From: an uncultured Bacteroides sp. | GTDB taxonomy: Bacteria; Bacteroidota; Bacteroidia; Bacteroidales; Bacteroidaceae | Assembly: GCA_900546645.1 (NCBI GenBank) | Contig: URDR01000003.1 | Coordinates: forward strand, 17,100 to 81,099 | Direction: 5' to 3' | DNA: 64,000 nt | In this document: piece after piece, positions 45,466 to 55,735 of the stretch | Numbering within the stretch: the first letter of the stretch is position 1 | Layout: every line of letters begins with the position of its first letter | Program-made: the position numbers and the translations under genes | The notes under the pieces: model-generated | Told to the model about the DNA's origin: nothing | The model's database searches: none | The model's input: the letters and a program-made list of their open reading frames with translations, nothing else

Positions 45466-45704
45466 AGCCAGTCCATACCACTCTCCATTGCGGCTGGCTC
45501 ACTTGCATATCACCCCGTTGCTTTTTTATATCAAGGTGAAATTTCATCAGACACTTCTCTTTCTCTGCACCACTTTTCCGCTCCACACATCCCCCTAAAG
45601 GCATTCTTGAAAAAAGTTTCATTTTTCCGTAAGTAGTTATCAAACCATGGTTGTTATTAAGTATGTTTTGAAAAATAACTAAACAAACAGAGAAATTCAT
45701 TAAT
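45466..45704 (+). promoter_or_regulatory. Spacer with putative ECF-dependent promoter of the STN-susC gene
   Basis: A short inverted repeat AGCCAG/CTGGCT near the left end may end or attenuate the sigma transcript. The palindrome AACCATGGTT lies at 45643-45652. I find no good TAnnTTTG box; the nearest, TATGTTTTG at 45662-45670, has the wrong spacing. Dependence on the ECF sigma is therefore plausible but unproven. Confidence 0.35.
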
Positions 45705-48700
45705 ATGTCTAACCTTAGAAAAGCAGGTATGAGAAGCAAAAACTCGTGCATGAACTCGAAGAAACTCGTTCGGGCATTATTGGTTTCAACCCTGTTTACT
45801 GTTCCGGCACAGGCAGTGTCAGCTCAGTTAAACATCGCATTAACCAATTCTCAGTTAGGGACCATGATTAAACAAATCCAATCTCAGTCCCAGTATCAAT
45901 TCTTTTATGATGACGAATTAGCAGATACCCCTATCGGCTCTGTTAACGTAAGCGACTCTTCGGTTGAAGAAGTATTAAACAAGGCTCTGGCTGGAAAAGG
46001 AATCAGCTACAAAGTAGATGAAAACATTGTTTACTTGTCAAAGGCATCCACTTCTGCCACTTCATCAACCTCTACTCAAGCTGTGAAACAGGCACAGGTT
46101 CAAATCACCGGACGCGTGATAGACGGTACCGGAGAACCTCTGATCGGTGTTTCAATTCTGGAAAAAGGAACTACTAACGGAACGATTACCGACTGGGACG
46201 GAAACTACACCCTGAACGTTTCATCGGATGCAACGCTCCAATTCTCTTACATCGGCTATAAGAACGAAGAAATTCCGGTTAACGGAAAAACCGTTATCGA
46301 TCTGACCATGAAAGAAGATACCGAAGTTCTGGAAGAAGTCGTTGTAACCGCCTTAGGTATCAAGCGCGAAAAGAAAATGTTAGGTTACGCAGTTCAGGAA
46401 CTGAAGAGCGACGAACTGAACAAAACCGGTGACCCCTCTGTTACCAGCGCCCTTCAAGGTAAAGTGGCAGGTCTGTCTATGAATACTTCGGCTACCGGAT
46501 TAGGCGGTTCAACCAAAATCACCATCCGCGGTAACTCATCATTGACCGACAACAACCAGCCGTTGTGGATTGTAGACGGTGTTCCGTTCAGCGACAACAG
46601 CACATCAGATGCTTCTTACTTCGGGGGCGTAGACCGTGGCGGTGCATCGTTGGACATCAATCCTGACGACATTGAAAGCATCTCTGTATTGAAAGGTCCT
46701 AATGCCGCAGCACTTTACGGTAGCCGTGCAGGTAACGGTGTTATCTTGGTTACTACCAAAAAAGGCTCGAAGAAAGACGGATTCGGTGTACGCTATAGCG
46801 GAAACTTCACTTGGAGCAAAGTAGCTGAGACCCTAAACATGCAAGAACGTTACGGACAGGGACATATCAACGACGATGCCACTAAAGACAACGGACAGTT
46901 AGGAGCTATCTACTCACACGAAGATAGCGGAAGCTGGGGACCAGTTCTGAATGGAAATGACGTAAATGCATGGAACGGTGAAAGCTATGCCTATTCTAAA
47001 TACGGCAACAAGCTGAAAGATTACTTCGACACCGGCTTTTCACAAACTCACAATGTATCAGTAAGCAACGGTACAGAAAAATCACATTACCGCGCATCAT
47101 TCGGAAACTCAAGCAATAAGGGTGTATTCCCAACCGAAGAACTGACGCGTACCAATGTTGACTTGAATGCCGGTACAGAACTAAACAAGTATCTGTCAAT
47201 GGATGGTAAAATCTCATTGTCACGCACCAAGGCAACCAACCGCCCTGAATACGGACAATATGGAGCTATCAACCAGTTGATGGGTATCCCTCATAACATC
47301 CGTCTGGATGACTTGAAACAATATTCAACAGAAGACCATGTACACACCAACTGGTATGGTCCAACAGCTGGTATCCGTAACCCATACTACATTATAAACC
47401 AACGTCATAATTCCGACGAACGTTGGCGTGCATTCGGTTACTATACCGCACGTATCAATTTCACAGACTGGTTGCACTTATCGGCAAAATATGCTTTCGA
47501 CTATTACCGTACCCGCATTGAAAGCACCAATGCCGGCGACGGTATCAACAATGAGAGTACTCCCTCTACCATCACCAACGACGAAATGAACCGCGGAGAA
47601 GAGAACTTCTTTGAATCGAATGCCGAAATCATGTTGATGGGCGACCGTCAGCTGACCGATAACTTCCGTCTGGGCTTTACCGTAGGTGGAAACTTTATGT
47701 ACCAACGCTTTGAAGGGCTGACTGCTACCGTAGGAAACATGGTAGACAAAACATCGTGGATGCTAAACGCAGCCAACCTGATTAACTCGGTAAACGAAAC
47801 AGGATACAAGCGTGCCATGAACTCCGTATTCGGATCAGCTCAGCTGGCATGGAAAGAATATCTGTCATTAGACTTAACAGCCCGTAATGACTGGTCGTCT
47901 ACACTTCCTTTAGACAACAACTCTTTCTTCTATCCTTCTGCCAACTTAAGTTTTGTCATCTCCGACTTTGTACGTTCACTCGACAAGACCCTGCCCAGCT
48001 GGATTACATTTGCTAAACTGCGTCTGTCGGCAGCCCAAGTAGGTAAAGATACTGACCCATACCAGCTTTATAACACCTATGCGTTTAAATATGATAAGGG
48101 CGTACTTACTCCAAGTAAAGACAATGTAAAAATGAACGACCAGCTAAAACCGGAAATTGCTACTTCTTATGAAGCCGGTTTAGACATGAAGTTCTTCAAC
48201 AACCGCTTGGGATTTGACTTTACTTACTATTACAGCAAGACCAAGAACCAAATCATGAAAGTGCCTTCAGTAGCACCTTGGTCAGGAGGTAAATGGGTAA
48301 ACGCCGGTATGATTACCAATCAGGGAGTAGAGTTGATGTTATATTCAACCCTTGTAGATACCAAAGACTTTACCTTCGACTTGAACGTAAATATTGCTCA
48401 TAATGTCTCAACAGTAAAAGAACTGGCTCCGGAAGACAATGTCAACTTCATGTACTTCAACGGTGACGGAAACTTCCCTGTCAACGTAGGAGCCGTAGCC
48501 GGAGGAAAACTGGGTGACATCTACGCCAAGAACCTTTACAAACGCGATGAAAACGGTAATATCATCGTTAACGAAAAAGGTATTCCTCAAACTGAAACCG
48601 ATGAAAATAAACGACTGGCCAACCCGATTGGAAATATCCAGCCGAAAATGACCATGTCAGTATCGCCTACTTTCACTTACAAAGGGGTTACTTTATCGGC

Positions 48701-49160
48701 TATGTTCGACATGAAGTTCGGTGGAGACATCTTCTCTTACTCTGAAATGTTAGCTACCGGAAACGGTTTGGCAAAACGCACCATCAACCGTGGTGAAGAC
48801 AACGGATACATGATGGTATTCCCGGGAGTATATGCTGACGGACAGAAGAATACAACTCCGATCAAAGCTTCTGAATACTACGGATCTATGCAGGCAGAAG
48901 ACTTCATTTACGATGCCTCATTCATCAAGCTGAAAGAACTTTCAATCGGATATTCGTTCCCTTCATCTTTGTTGAAGAAAACCCCGCTTACTTCATTAAA
49001 TGTTTCATTCGTTGCACGTAACTTGTGTTACTTACTGAAACATACACCGGGTACAAGCCCCGAAGGTGGTTACGACACAACCATGTTCTCACAGGCCATT
49101 GACTATGCAGCACTGCCATTTACCCGGACATTTGGTTTATCAGTTAGTTTAGGTTTCTAA
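45705..49160 (+). CDS. SusC/RagA TonB-linked outer-membrane protein with N-terminal STN signalling domain
   Basis: 1151 residues. The signal peptide (ALLVSTLFTVPAQAVSAQ) is followed by an STN domain (about 40-115: LNIALTNSQLGTMIKQIQSQ, VEEVLNKALAGKGISYKVDE, NIVYLSK), which talks to FecR. Then come a Ser/Thr-rich linker, a carboxypeptidase-like regulatory domain (QITGRVIDGTGEPLIGVSIL), TonB box EEVVVTALG, a plug domain and a barrel ending GLSVSLGF. It imports a glycan fragment and reports its presence to the FecR/ECF pair. Susbstrate inferred as a mannose-containing glycan from the three GH92 genes. Confidence 0.95.
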   Translation: MSNLRKAGMRSKNSCMNSKKLVRALLVSTLFTVPAQAVSAQLNIALTNSQLGTMIKQIQSQSQYQFFYDDELADTPIGSVNVSDSSVEEVLNKALAGKGISYKVDENIVYLSKASTSATSSTSTQAVKQAQVQITGRVIDGTGEPLIGVSILEKGTTNGTITDWDGNYTLNVSSDATLQFSYIGYKNEEIPVNGKTVIDLTMKEDTEVLEEVVVTALGIKREKKMLGYAVQELKSDELNKTGDPSVTSALQGKVAGLSMNTSATGLGGSTKITIRGNSSLTDNNQPLWIVDGVPFSDNSTSDASYFGGVDRGGASLDINPDDIESISVLKGPNAAALYGSRAGNGVILVTTKKGSKKDGFGVRYSGNFTWSKVAETLNMQERYGQGHINDDATKDNGQLGAIYSHEDSGSWGPVLNGNDVNAWNGESYAYSKYGNKLKDYFDTGFSQTHNVSVSNGTEKSHYRASFGNSSNKGVFPTEELTRTNVDLNAGTELNKYLSMDGKISLSRTKATNRPEYGQYGAINQLMGIPHNIRLDDLKQYSTEDHVHTNWYGPTAGIRNPYYIINQRHNSDERWRAFGYYTARINFTDWLHLSAKYAFDYYRTRIESTNAGDGINNESTPSTITNDEMNRGEENFFESNAEIMLMGDRQLTDNFRLGFTVGGNFMYQRFEGLTATVGNMVDKTSWMLNAANLINSVNETGYKRAMNSVFGSAQLAWKEYLSLDLTARNDWSSTLPLDNNSFFYPSANLSFVISDFVRSLDKTLPSWITFAKLRLSAAQVGKDTDPYQLYNTYAFKYDKGVLTPSKDNVKMNDQLKPEIATSYEAGLDMKFFNNRLGFDFTYYYSKTKNQIMKVPSVAPWSGGKWVNAGMITNQGVELMLYSTLVDTKDFTFDLNVNIAHNVSTVKELAPEDNVNFMYFNGDGNFPVNVGAVAGGKLGDIYAKNLYKRDENGNIIVNEKGIPQTETDENKRLANPIGNIQPKMTMSVSPTFTYKGVTLSAMFDMKFGGDIFSYSEMLATGNGLAKRTINRGEDNGYMMVFPGVYADGQKNTTPIKASEYYGSMQAEDFIYDASFIKLKELSIGYSFPSSLLKKTPLTSLNVSFVARNLCYLLKHTPGTSPEGGYDTTMFSQAIDYAALPFTRTFGLSVSLGF

Positions 49161-49181
49161 TTCAAATAGCAAATAATTATT

Positions 49182-50993
49182 ATGAAATTCAATTTATACA
49201 AATCCGTTGCAACATGCGCTTTGATGGTACTTGCCACCGGATGCCATGACTTCGAAGAGTTGAATACCAACCCTTATGCTCCGATTTATGACCCGACTAT
49301 GGGAGAAGTCAGTGCAGACGGAATAGATATTGACTATGAACTCACTCCAAGTGCCATACAAAGTCTGAGAAGTATTGAAGGTGCATTAGGACAGACATTT
49401 GCCAACTTCACTTACGAAGGTCCATATAACGATTACCAAATTACTACCAATCTGACTCACGACATCTATGCCGGCTATTGGGGAAATAACGTCAGTGGAT
49501 TCGTGCAAAACTCACCGACTTATTCTTACAACGACGGATGGTCGGCAGCTCGCTGGAGACATTTCTACGATGACCGTACGGTAGGTGAATACAGCCAGAT
49601 TATCAAAATCTGTCATTTCGTCAATCCGAAATATTACCATACCATTTATAACATCACACGTATTTACTACGCATTCCTGTTATCTATGCAGACCGATACA
49701 TACGGAGATGTTCCGGTAAAATATTATATCAAGGGAGCCCTTCCACCTGCAACAGGTGCTGTTTACTCTAAACAGGAAGAAGTTTATGACTACCTCTTCA
49801 AGGTTTTAGACCAAGCAATCACCAATTTGCGTCCCGAAAACATTCCGGCAACTCAACAGTTCCTGTTGGCCGATAACGACAAATGCTTCAAAGGAGACGT
49901 GGACAAATGGCGTCGTTTTGCCAACACCCTGCGTCTGCGTCTGGCTCTGCGCGTTTCAAACGTAAATCCTCAGCTGGCTCAAGCACAGGCTACGGCTGCT
50001 TTCGATGAAGCCAACGGCGGCCTGATGAAGAGCAATGAAGACAATATGAAACAAACTCCCAAACGTCAATATATCGCCGGAGGTAATGAAAACATCTTTG
50101 CGCTGCTCTTTAACTGGGGAGCCAATGTAGTATTGACCAAGGAAATGGAATGGGCTTACAAGAACCAGTCATTTGCCGGAGGAGTTGAACCAACCGACAA
50201 ATCACAATGGGAAGCTAAAAGCGAAAAGAACAGTGAACTGCGCTTCAACAATAAGTCAGAAAACTGCATCCTTGACCCACGTTGTGAAATCCTCTGGTTC
50301 CGTCCGACAGAATTTGACAAGCTGAACAAAGCCCTTCCGGAAGAATCAACCAAAGACTTTAACGGTGTACGAAACGGAGTAAGCACCTTAGGACAAAGCC
50401 AGACTAAAGTTTATTCCCCGAACCGATGCAGTACTACTTCAGATTACATGAATCCGGAAATCTGGTGGAACTATGCACGTGAAATCGTATGGATGGGATA
50501 TGCCGAAGCCTTATTCCTCCAAGCTGAAGCAAACCTTCGCTGGGGACTGGGTGATGAAGATGTACAAAACTTATATAAAAAGGGAGTAGAAGCTTCTATG
50601 AACTATTACGGCATCCTGCCAGCTAAATACACCAATTATATAAATAACCTGGTGGCACTGCATAACTGGAGCAACTTGTCGGACGAAGAAAAACTGGAAG
50701 CCATCATCACCCAGAAATGGATTGCTGTATTCCCTAACGGGAACGAAGGATGGGCAGAAGTGCGCCGTACCAATTACCCGCGCTATATCCTTACACCTGA
50801 AGGCGGAAACAACTCTGGTTCGGAAATAGCAAATGAGCAGCTTATCAGCCGTGTGAAATATCCTAACTCTGAAGGTTCTATCAACTCGGCTAACATGCCA
50901 AAAGACAACAGTCAGAACACACGAGTTTGGTGGGATACAGACTACACCATGAATAATAACGGCAAATGGATACAACCCAATAACTTTAAATAA
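49182..50993 (+). CDS. SusD/RagB family glycan-binding lipoprotein
   Basis: 603 residues. Lipobox VLATGC (Cys about 21) then HDFEELNTNPYAP, the start typical of one SusD subgroup. TPR-like helices (YNITRIYYAFLLSMQTDTYGDVPVKYY), RRFANTLRLRLALRVSNVNP and C-terminal EIVWMGYAEALFLQAEANLRWG and NEGWAEVRRTNYPRYILTPEGG are visible. It is the surface-exposed binding partner of the SusC encoded 21 bp upstream. The operon ends with the terminator at 51016. Confidence 0.94.
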   Translation: MKFNLYKSVATCALMVLATGCHDFEELNTNPYAPIYDPTMGEVSADGIDIDYELTPSAIQSLRSIEGALGQTFANFTYEGPYNDYQITTNLTHDIYAGYWGNNVSGFVQNSPTYSYNDGWSAARWRHFYDDRTVGEYSQIIKICHFVNPKYYHTIYNITRIYYAFLLSMQTDTYGDVPVKYYIKGALPPATGAVYSKQEEVYDYLFKVLDQAITNLRPENIPATQQFLLADNDKCFKGDVDKWRRFANTLRLRLALRVSNVNPQLAQAQATAAFDEANGGLMKSNEDNMKQTPKRQYIAGGNENIFALLFNWGANVVLTKEMEWAYKNQSFAGGVEPTDKSQWEAKSEKNSELRFNNKSENCILDPRCEILWFRPTEFDKLNKALPEESTKDFNGVRNGVSTLGQSQTKVYSPNRCSTTSDYMNPEIWWNYAREIVWMGYAEALFLQAEANLRWGLGDEDVQNLYKKGVEASMNYYGILPAKYTNYINNLVALHNWSNLSDEEKLEAIITQKWIAVFPNGNEGWAEVRRTNYPRYILTPEGGNNSGSEIANEQLISRVKYPNSEGSINSANMPKDNSQNTRVWWDTDYTMNNNGKWIQPNNFK

Positions 50994-51015
50994 GAATAAA
51001 GTTATCAGATTACTT

Positions 51016-51058
51016 AGAAACGGAGAATATCTTTCACGGATATTCTCCGTTTCTTTTC
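51016..51058 (+). terminator. Terminator of the sigma-SusC-SusD operon
   Basis: 16-bp perfect stem, AGAAACGGAGAATATC (51016-51031) with GATATTCTCCGTTTCT (51039-51054), 7-nt loop, then TTTCC. Confidence 0.92.
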
Positions 51059-51110
51059 CACAAGAGAAGAAAAAACAAGGTGGAAAGTTTTATATTTCAA
51101 ATAAAAAGCG

Positions 51111-51118
51111 TATCTTTG
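51111..51118 (+). promoter_or_regulatory. -7 box of the rpmE2 promoter
   Basis: TATCTTTG fits TAnnTTTG; TTTA at 51088-51091 stands 19 bp upstream in the -33 position. Leader about 75 nt. Confidence 0.6.
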
Positions 51119-51200
51119 CAACCCGAAATGTAAACCATTACACATTTTTGCAGTGTTACCACATTTAGCAAAATAATAATAATAAAAAGTATATACTGAA

Positions 51201-51455
51201 ATGAAAAAAGGCATTCATCCTGAAAACTACCGTCCGGTAGTATTTAAAGACATGTCAAACGGTGACATGTTCTTGTCTCGTTCAACTTGTGCTACTAAAG
51301 ACACAGTAGAATTCGAAGGCGAAACTTATCCTTGCGTTAAGCTTGAAATTTCAAGCAGCTCACACCCGTTCTACACTGGTAAATCTAAATTGGTAGATAC
51401 AGCAGGACGTGTTGATAAGTTCATGAGCCGTTATGGTAACCGCATGAAAAAGTAA
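51201..51455 (+). CDS. rpmE2: 50S ribosomal protein L31 type B
   Basis: 84 residues, begins [22 protein letters not shown]. It lacks the zinc-binding CxxC pair of type A L31, and its length and [20 protein letters not shown] segment are those of type B. Monocistronic housekeeping gene lodged between two carbohydrate blocks, with its own promoter and terminator. Confidence 0.95.
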   Translation: MKKGIHPENYRPVVFKDMSNGDMFLSRSTCATKDTVEFEGETYPCVKLEISSSSHPFYTGKSKLVDTAGRVDKFMSRYGNRMKK

Positions 51456-51480
51456 TCTGAAACAAGATTCACCATTATAA

Positions 51481-51523
51481 AATACTCTTGAAAGCTTGAC
51501 GAAGTTTTCAAGAGTATTTTTTT
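51481..51523 (+). terminator. Terminator of rpmE2
   Basis: Stem AATACTCTTGAAA (51481-51493) with TTTCAAGAGTATT (51506-51518), followed by a T-run. Confidence 0.92.
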
Positions 51524-51591
51524 ACATCCATATTTCCCACAACATTCAGAGTGCCTAAACAAGTCAATCCACACGATTAGGCAAAACAAAC

Positions 51592-51631
51592 AAAACGCTT
51601 TGACATTCCTCTCAGAACATCAAAGCGTTTT
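51592..51631 (-). terminator. Terminator downstream of the GH35 gene
   Basis: 12-bp perfect stem AAAACGCTTTGA (51592-51603) with TCAAAGCGTTTT (51620-51631). The left arm resembles the AACGCCTTGACGTTT words found elsewhere. A further inverted repeat TGCCTAA/TTAGGCA lies at 51552-51582. Placed after the GH35 stop on the minus strand. Confidence 0.75.
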
Positions 51632-51697
51632 CGTCATTGAATATAATTAAATTTAGAAAGTAATGAAGAGTCATACAGAGCCCCTCATCAATGAGAT

Positions 51698-54040
51698 TCA
51701 ATATTTAAAGTCAGCTTTTTTCACATAAACTTTATAATCCTTAATCAATCCGGGCGCACCAGCCTCAGCACGAGGAAGCATACGGAATCCGGTAACCTTA
51801 TACTCTTTACCCAAATCAATAACCAACTGATGCGGATAAGCCGTATTATCTACCGTTTGCCAGAATGTACTTTCCTGCAAATCGAACACCTTATCAGCCG
51901 TGCGGTTTCCACTACGCGTTTCTTCACTATCGGCATACATAATCTTCCATGGTTCGCGTGACACAGGCTTTCCGTCTGCCCCCAGCACATCAAATTCGGC
52001 GATAGAAGCAATATTCGTACCATCATAGTTGGAAAGTGCATCCAGGCAGAAGAAGCGACCGCTCACTGGAGCTGAGAACTTCACTTCCTGCCATCCGTTT
52101 CCTTGACTGAAAGTTCCCTGATGACTCACTTTTTCTGATGAAAGTTTCAAGTTCTGACCATCCTTACGATGCGTTTCCGGAGCTTTTTCACGAAGCATAT
52201 CCAGAATAGGCTGTTTTAACCCTACGACCTTTGCTTCAGCTGGACCTTTCAGGTCGAGCACGATGATCTCGTTCTCACCTTCCTTCAGCCAGCAACCCGG
52301 CATAAATAAAGTCTGCTGAGGACCAATTTCCCAGAAGCGTCCCATAGCATGACCGTTTACCCATACCATACCTTTTCCCCATGTTTGCATATCAAGGAAA
52401 GTATCTCCGGTTTTCTCCAGTGTAAAGGTAGCCTTATAATAAGCAGGTGCCTGCAAAGCTTTTCCCGGCTTGTAATTCTTATTGCTCACAAATTCGTAGA
52501 ACGGCGGCAAATTATACACACTCCAGTTATTCAAGACAATCGCTTTATCAGCGTTTACCACTTCCACTTTATTGGTTATACCTTTACGGTCATGAATTGA
52601 CTTGTCAAAGTTTACACGTCCCATTGCTTCAACCAAGATATCCAGCTGAGTTCCTTTTTTCAAACCGCCCTTCAACGGTAAAGTAAACTCTCCGCGACGG
52701 CGGTCTAAACGTCCCAGCAACTTACCGTCGACAAATACCTGAGCCCAGTCGTGCACCTCATCGATATGCAACGTACCGTTTACATCTTCCGCCAAAGTGG
52801 TGCGGTAAAGAATACTTCCCCATCCCTGATCGAACATTTCCATCGGCTGGATTTTTTCGCTCTGCTTCGGTTCGGGCAGATTACTAAACAAAGGAGCTAC
52901 CTGCCAGTCGGTAATAGCCGGCACTTCGATTACCGGGAACGGAGCCGGAGGTTCAGGCAACGTTATGCTGTCGGGCGTGTATTGCTGTAACAATTCACGC
53001 AACTGGAAATATTTCGGAGTAGTCCATCCGGCTTCACTGATAGGTGCATCATAGTCATACGAACTACACATAGCCGAATAAGCCGGGTTATTAGCACCTC
53101 CCCACCAGCCGAAAGTAGTTCCTCCGTGAGTCATATACAAGCTGAAAGAAATATTCCGGTCAAGCATATCCTTAATACCGCTCACCATGGTAGCCGCATC
53201 ACGGGTTTCATGCTTTCTTCCCCAATGGTCGAACCAGCCGCTCCAGAACTCACTACACATCAGCGGAGTTTCAGGACGCAGTTCTTTCAATTTTCGGAAC
53301 TGCTCGTCGATGTTTGCCCCAGTTCCGAAGTTTACGGTCCAAAGCAAATCATCCAAGGCATTATTCGTAAAGTTCGAACTCCAGTCACACTGGAACAAAG
53401 GAACATCCGTAAATCCCGACTCTTTTACCATGTCACGGATAGCAGAAACATACGGTTTATCAATACCATATGAACCATACTCATTTTCTACCTGCACCAT
53501 GATAATATTTCCGCCACGCGAAATCTGCAAATCAGCCAGCTGCTTGCCCACTTCCTTCATAAACAAGCCTACGCGTTCCATGTAATAAGCGTCTTGTGTA
53601 CGAAGCTGTACATCTTGTTTCTTCAATAACCACCAAGGCAATCCTCCCATTTCCCATTCTGCACATACATAAGGACCGGGACGAACAATGACATACATGC
53701 CATGTTTCTGTGCCAGGCGGCAAAACTTAGCCAAATCTTTGTTTCCAGTAAAATCAAACTGACCGGGTTGCTGTTCATGCAAATTCCAGAAAACATACAG
53801 ACAAAGCGTATTCATGCCCAATGCTTTGCAAGACAAAATGCGTTGCTCCCAATAAGGTTCCGGAATACGCGGATAATGCACTTCAGCTGCCTTTACTACA
53901 AAAGGCTGCCCATTTAACAGGAAAGTATTTTTCCCAACCTCAAAAGTTTCTTTTGGCCCCGACGTAGAGCAAGAAGACACAACGGACATCCCTCCTAAGG
54001 TCAATAAGAGCGACAATCCGAAACTCAATAGTTTTTTCAT
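51698..54040 (-). CDS. GH35 beta-galactosidase lipoprotein with C-terminal discoidin-like domain
   Basis: 780 residues from ATG 54040 (an earlier in-frame start at 54070 lies at the promoter). Lipobox VVSSC, Cys about 24. GH35 landmarks: FLLNGQPFVVKAAEVHYPRIP, RPGPYVCAEWEMGGLP, acid/base Glu in VQVENEYGSYG and nucleophile Glu in LMCSEFWSGWFDHWG. Beta-sandwich domains follow, then a C-terminal F5/8 type C (discoidin) segment (about 645-780, FFCLDALSNYDG, TFWQTVDNTAYPHQLVIDLGKEYKVTGFRMLPR). It removes terminal beta-galactose, e.g. from arabinogalactan, xyloglucan or N-glycans. Own promoter. Confidence 0.94.
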   Translation of the reverse strand: MKKLLSFGLSLLLTLGGMSVVSSCSTSGPKETFEVGKNTFLLNGQPFVVKAAEVHYPRIPEPYWEQRILSCKALGMNTLCLYVFWNLHEQQPGQFDFTGNKDLAKFCRLAQKHGMYVIVRPGPYVCAEWEMGGLPWWLLKKQDVQLRTQDAYYMERVGLFMKEVGKQLADLQISRGGNIIMVQVENEYGSYGIDKPYVSAIRDMVKESGFTDVPLFQCDWSSNFTNNALDDLLWTVNFGTGANIDEQFRKLKELRPETPLMCSEFWSGWFDHWGRKHETRDAATMVSGIKDMLDRNISFSLYMTHGGTTFGWWGGANNPAYSAMCSSYDYDAPISEAGWTTPKYFQLRELLQQYTPDSITLPEPPAPFPVIEVPAITDWQVAPLFSNLPEPKQSEKIQPMEMFDQGWGSILYRTTLAEDVNGTLHIDEVHDWAQVFVDGKLLGRLDRRRGEFTLPLKGGLKKGTQLDILVEAMGRVNFDKSIHDRKGITNKVEVVNADKAIVLNNWSVYNLPPFYEFVSNKNYKPGKALQAPAYYKATFTLEKTGDTFLDMQTWGKGMVWVNGHAMGRFWEIGPQQTLFMPGCWLKEGENEIIVLDLKGPAEAKVVGLKQPILDMLREKAPETHRKDGQNLKLSSEKVSHQGTFSQGNGWQEVKFSAPVSGRFFCLDALSNYDGTNIASIAEFDVLGADGKPVSREPWKIMYADSEETRSGNRTADKVFDLQESTFWQTVDNTAYPHQLVIDLGKEYKVTGFRMLPRAEAGAPGLIKDYKVYVKKADFKY

Positions 54041-54075
54041 GATATTTAGCTTATGAATTTGGTTTTTCATCTTTG

Positions 54076-54083
54076 CAAAGATA
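54076..54083 (-). promoter_or_regulatory. -7 box of the GH35 promoter
   Basis: On the minus strand TATCTTTG, an exact match, about 36 bp before ATG 54040. Confidence 0.6.
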
Positions 54084-54116
54084 ATGTGGTCTGACGAAAC
54101 GTTATGTATATAAATA

Positions 54117-54149
54117 GGTCATAAAGGGTCTCAAATCGGTCAAAATAAT
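54117..54149 (-). promoter_or_regulatory. Three phased GGTC direct repeats upstream of GH35
   Basis: GGTC occurs at 54117, 54127 and 54138, each followed by an A-rich triplet set (ATAAA, TCAAA, AAAAT). The 10-11 bp spacing places the copies on one helix face. They lie about 35-70 bp upstream of the -7 box, where activators bind. A fourth GGTC is at 54088. Confidence 0.4.
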
Positions 54150-54191
54150 AACCTCATGCATATTTTCATACCTATTCCTGCATTCATGCAA

Positions 54192-54232
54192 AAGAGAGAC
54201 CGTTTCAGCCTCAAAGTGAAACGGTCTCTCTT
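54192..54232 (-). terminator. Terminator of the GH97-GH43 operon
   Basis: 16-bp perfect stem AAGAGAGACCGTTTCA (54192-54207) with its complement (54217-54232). On the minus strand it is followed by TTGCATG and lies 145 bp after the last GH43 stop. An open frame across this site is rejected as non-coding. Confidence 0.85.
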
Positions 54233-54376
54233 CTTCCTGACAATAGAATTTCTGGATATTCCCAATAAAATTAAGTATTTCAAGTTTCGCAAAAGCCCAA
54301 CTTATTAGTTGACAAGACTTCAGATGACAAGTAAACAAGGCTTCAAATAAATATATTTCTTCATACGATACAGCCA

Positions 54377-55729
54377 TTATTTAACAAAACGCCAGTAGTC
54401 AAAATAAGCCAAATCCTTAGGAACTCTTCCTTTAAAGACAAAATATACATCATGTACACCTGTTACTTTCTGAACTTCAGCTTCAACCAGACGCCATCGG
54501 TCGCTGCCTCCGGTACGTGGTACGCGCATCGTAGTCAGTAACTGCCCGTCTTTACTGTCTAAACGCACTTCCATCAAAATCTTCTCATTATGAGTGGTTC
54601 CTAAACGAGCAATGAAACGAGACGCTCCTTCCTTTCCAAAATCCACTTCACGCACCTTAACAAAAGCATCATCGCGCAACGCTGTTAGAAATACCCCCAC
54701 TTGAGGAGACTGGAAACTCTTCATTCCTTCCGACCAAGCAATCGTTTCTGCTTCTGTTTTCTGATACGGGTTCAGCGGCGACAGACTTTTACGAATACCT
54801 TGCTTATCCATCTTCATGCTTGAAATACTTCCGTCAGCATTAAAGGTCAAAGGCTGTACGCACACCGAACGGTTAAATCCACCTCCTCCAGGAAGTGCTC
54901 CATTATGATAGAACAAATAAGTATTTCCCTTGAAATCTACAATACCTGGATGGTTGGTGAAACTTCCCCCTTCAGCAGGCATCATTATTCCTCCATACTT
55001 CCATGGACCAGCCGGAGTGGAGCTTGTAGCATAACCTAAATGTTCAGGAAGCGGTCCTCCAGCAAAGAACAAATAATATACTTCCTTCCGCTTATACAAC
55101 CAAGGAGCTTCTTCATATAAAGTGGCACGTTCCGGATTCCCTTCACGCTTACCAAATGCTTTTTCAGTCATCGGCACATTCACAATATCCCCTTCAAAAG
55201 AAATCATATCCTCATTCAGCTTAACATAAAAGCAGTTCGGATTACCCCAGTATAAGTATGCCTGACCATCATCATCCACAAACGGCGTCGGATCAATATT
55301 ACCCCAGTCAGTTTGCACCAACGGTTTTCCTAACGGATCATAAAAAGGTCCGTAAGGTGAATCTGCCACAGCAACACCAATGGCAGTAGCCCCTTTACGG
55401 TCGGTTACAGGCACATACATATAAAATTTCCCATTCCGTTCAATACATTGGGCAGCCCACGCATCACCACCTGCCCATTCAAATGTTTTATATGACAAAG
55501 GAACAGGATGCTCTGTCCAGTTCACCATATCATCTGTAGAATAAAGTTTCCAGTCATTCATGGTAAACCAAGTAGAGCCATCCTCATCATGACTGGTATA
55601 AAGATATAAACGATTATTATATACCATCGGGGCTGGATCAGCTGTATAAGATGTCTGTATAATCGGATTCTGCGCCTGTAAGGCAACCGCAGCCATACAA
55701 GCTGCCAAAGAAAACAAATGTCGTTTCAT
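54377..55729 (-). CDS. GH43 glycosidase with C-terminal CBM6-like domain
   Basis: 450 residues, signal peptide [16 protein letters not shown]. Five-bladed propeller of GH43: base Asp in [13 protein letters not shown], a middle Asp in [21 protein letters not shown] and acid Glu in [25 protein letters not shown]6-type beta-sandwich (about 325-450, [21 protein letters not shown]) follows. Members split arabinose or xylose side chains; the specific sugar is not certain. Six bp after its paralogue, clearly same operon and a likely tandem duplicate. Confidence 0.92.
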   Translation of the reverse strand: MKRHLFSLAACMAAVALQAQNPIIQTSYTADPAPMVYNNRLYLYTSHDEDGSTWFTMNDWKLYSTDDMVNWTEHPVPLSYKTFEWAGGDAWAAQCIERNGKFYMYVPVTDRKGATAIGVAVADSPYGPFYDPLGKPLVQTDWGNIDPTPFVDDDGQAYLYWGNPNCFYVKLNEDMISFEGDIVNVPMTEKAFGKREGNPERATLYEEAPWLYKRKEVYYLFFAGGPLPEHLGYATSSTPAGPWKYGGIMMPAEGGSFTNHPGIVDFKGNTYLFYHNGALPGGGGFNRSVCVQPLTFNADGSISSMKMDKQGIRKSLSPLNPYQKTEAETIAWSEGMKSFQSPQVGVFLTALRDDAFVKVREVDFGKEGASRFIARLGTTHNEKILMEVRLDSKDGQLLTTMRVPRTGGSDRWRLVEAEVQKVTGVHDVYFVFKGRVPKDLAYFDYWRFVK

Positions 55730-55735
55730 AGTAAA

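Noticed and set aside
51592..51631. Possible CRISPR-like or mobile-element repeat (AAAACGCTTTGA pair)
   Set aside because: It is a single inverted pair with terminator geometry; no regular spacers and no cas genes.
54102..54377. A 91-codon minus-strand frame between GH35 and GH43
   Set aside because: It spans the terminator hairpin 54192-54232 and the GGTC repeats, and its protein has no recognisable features.
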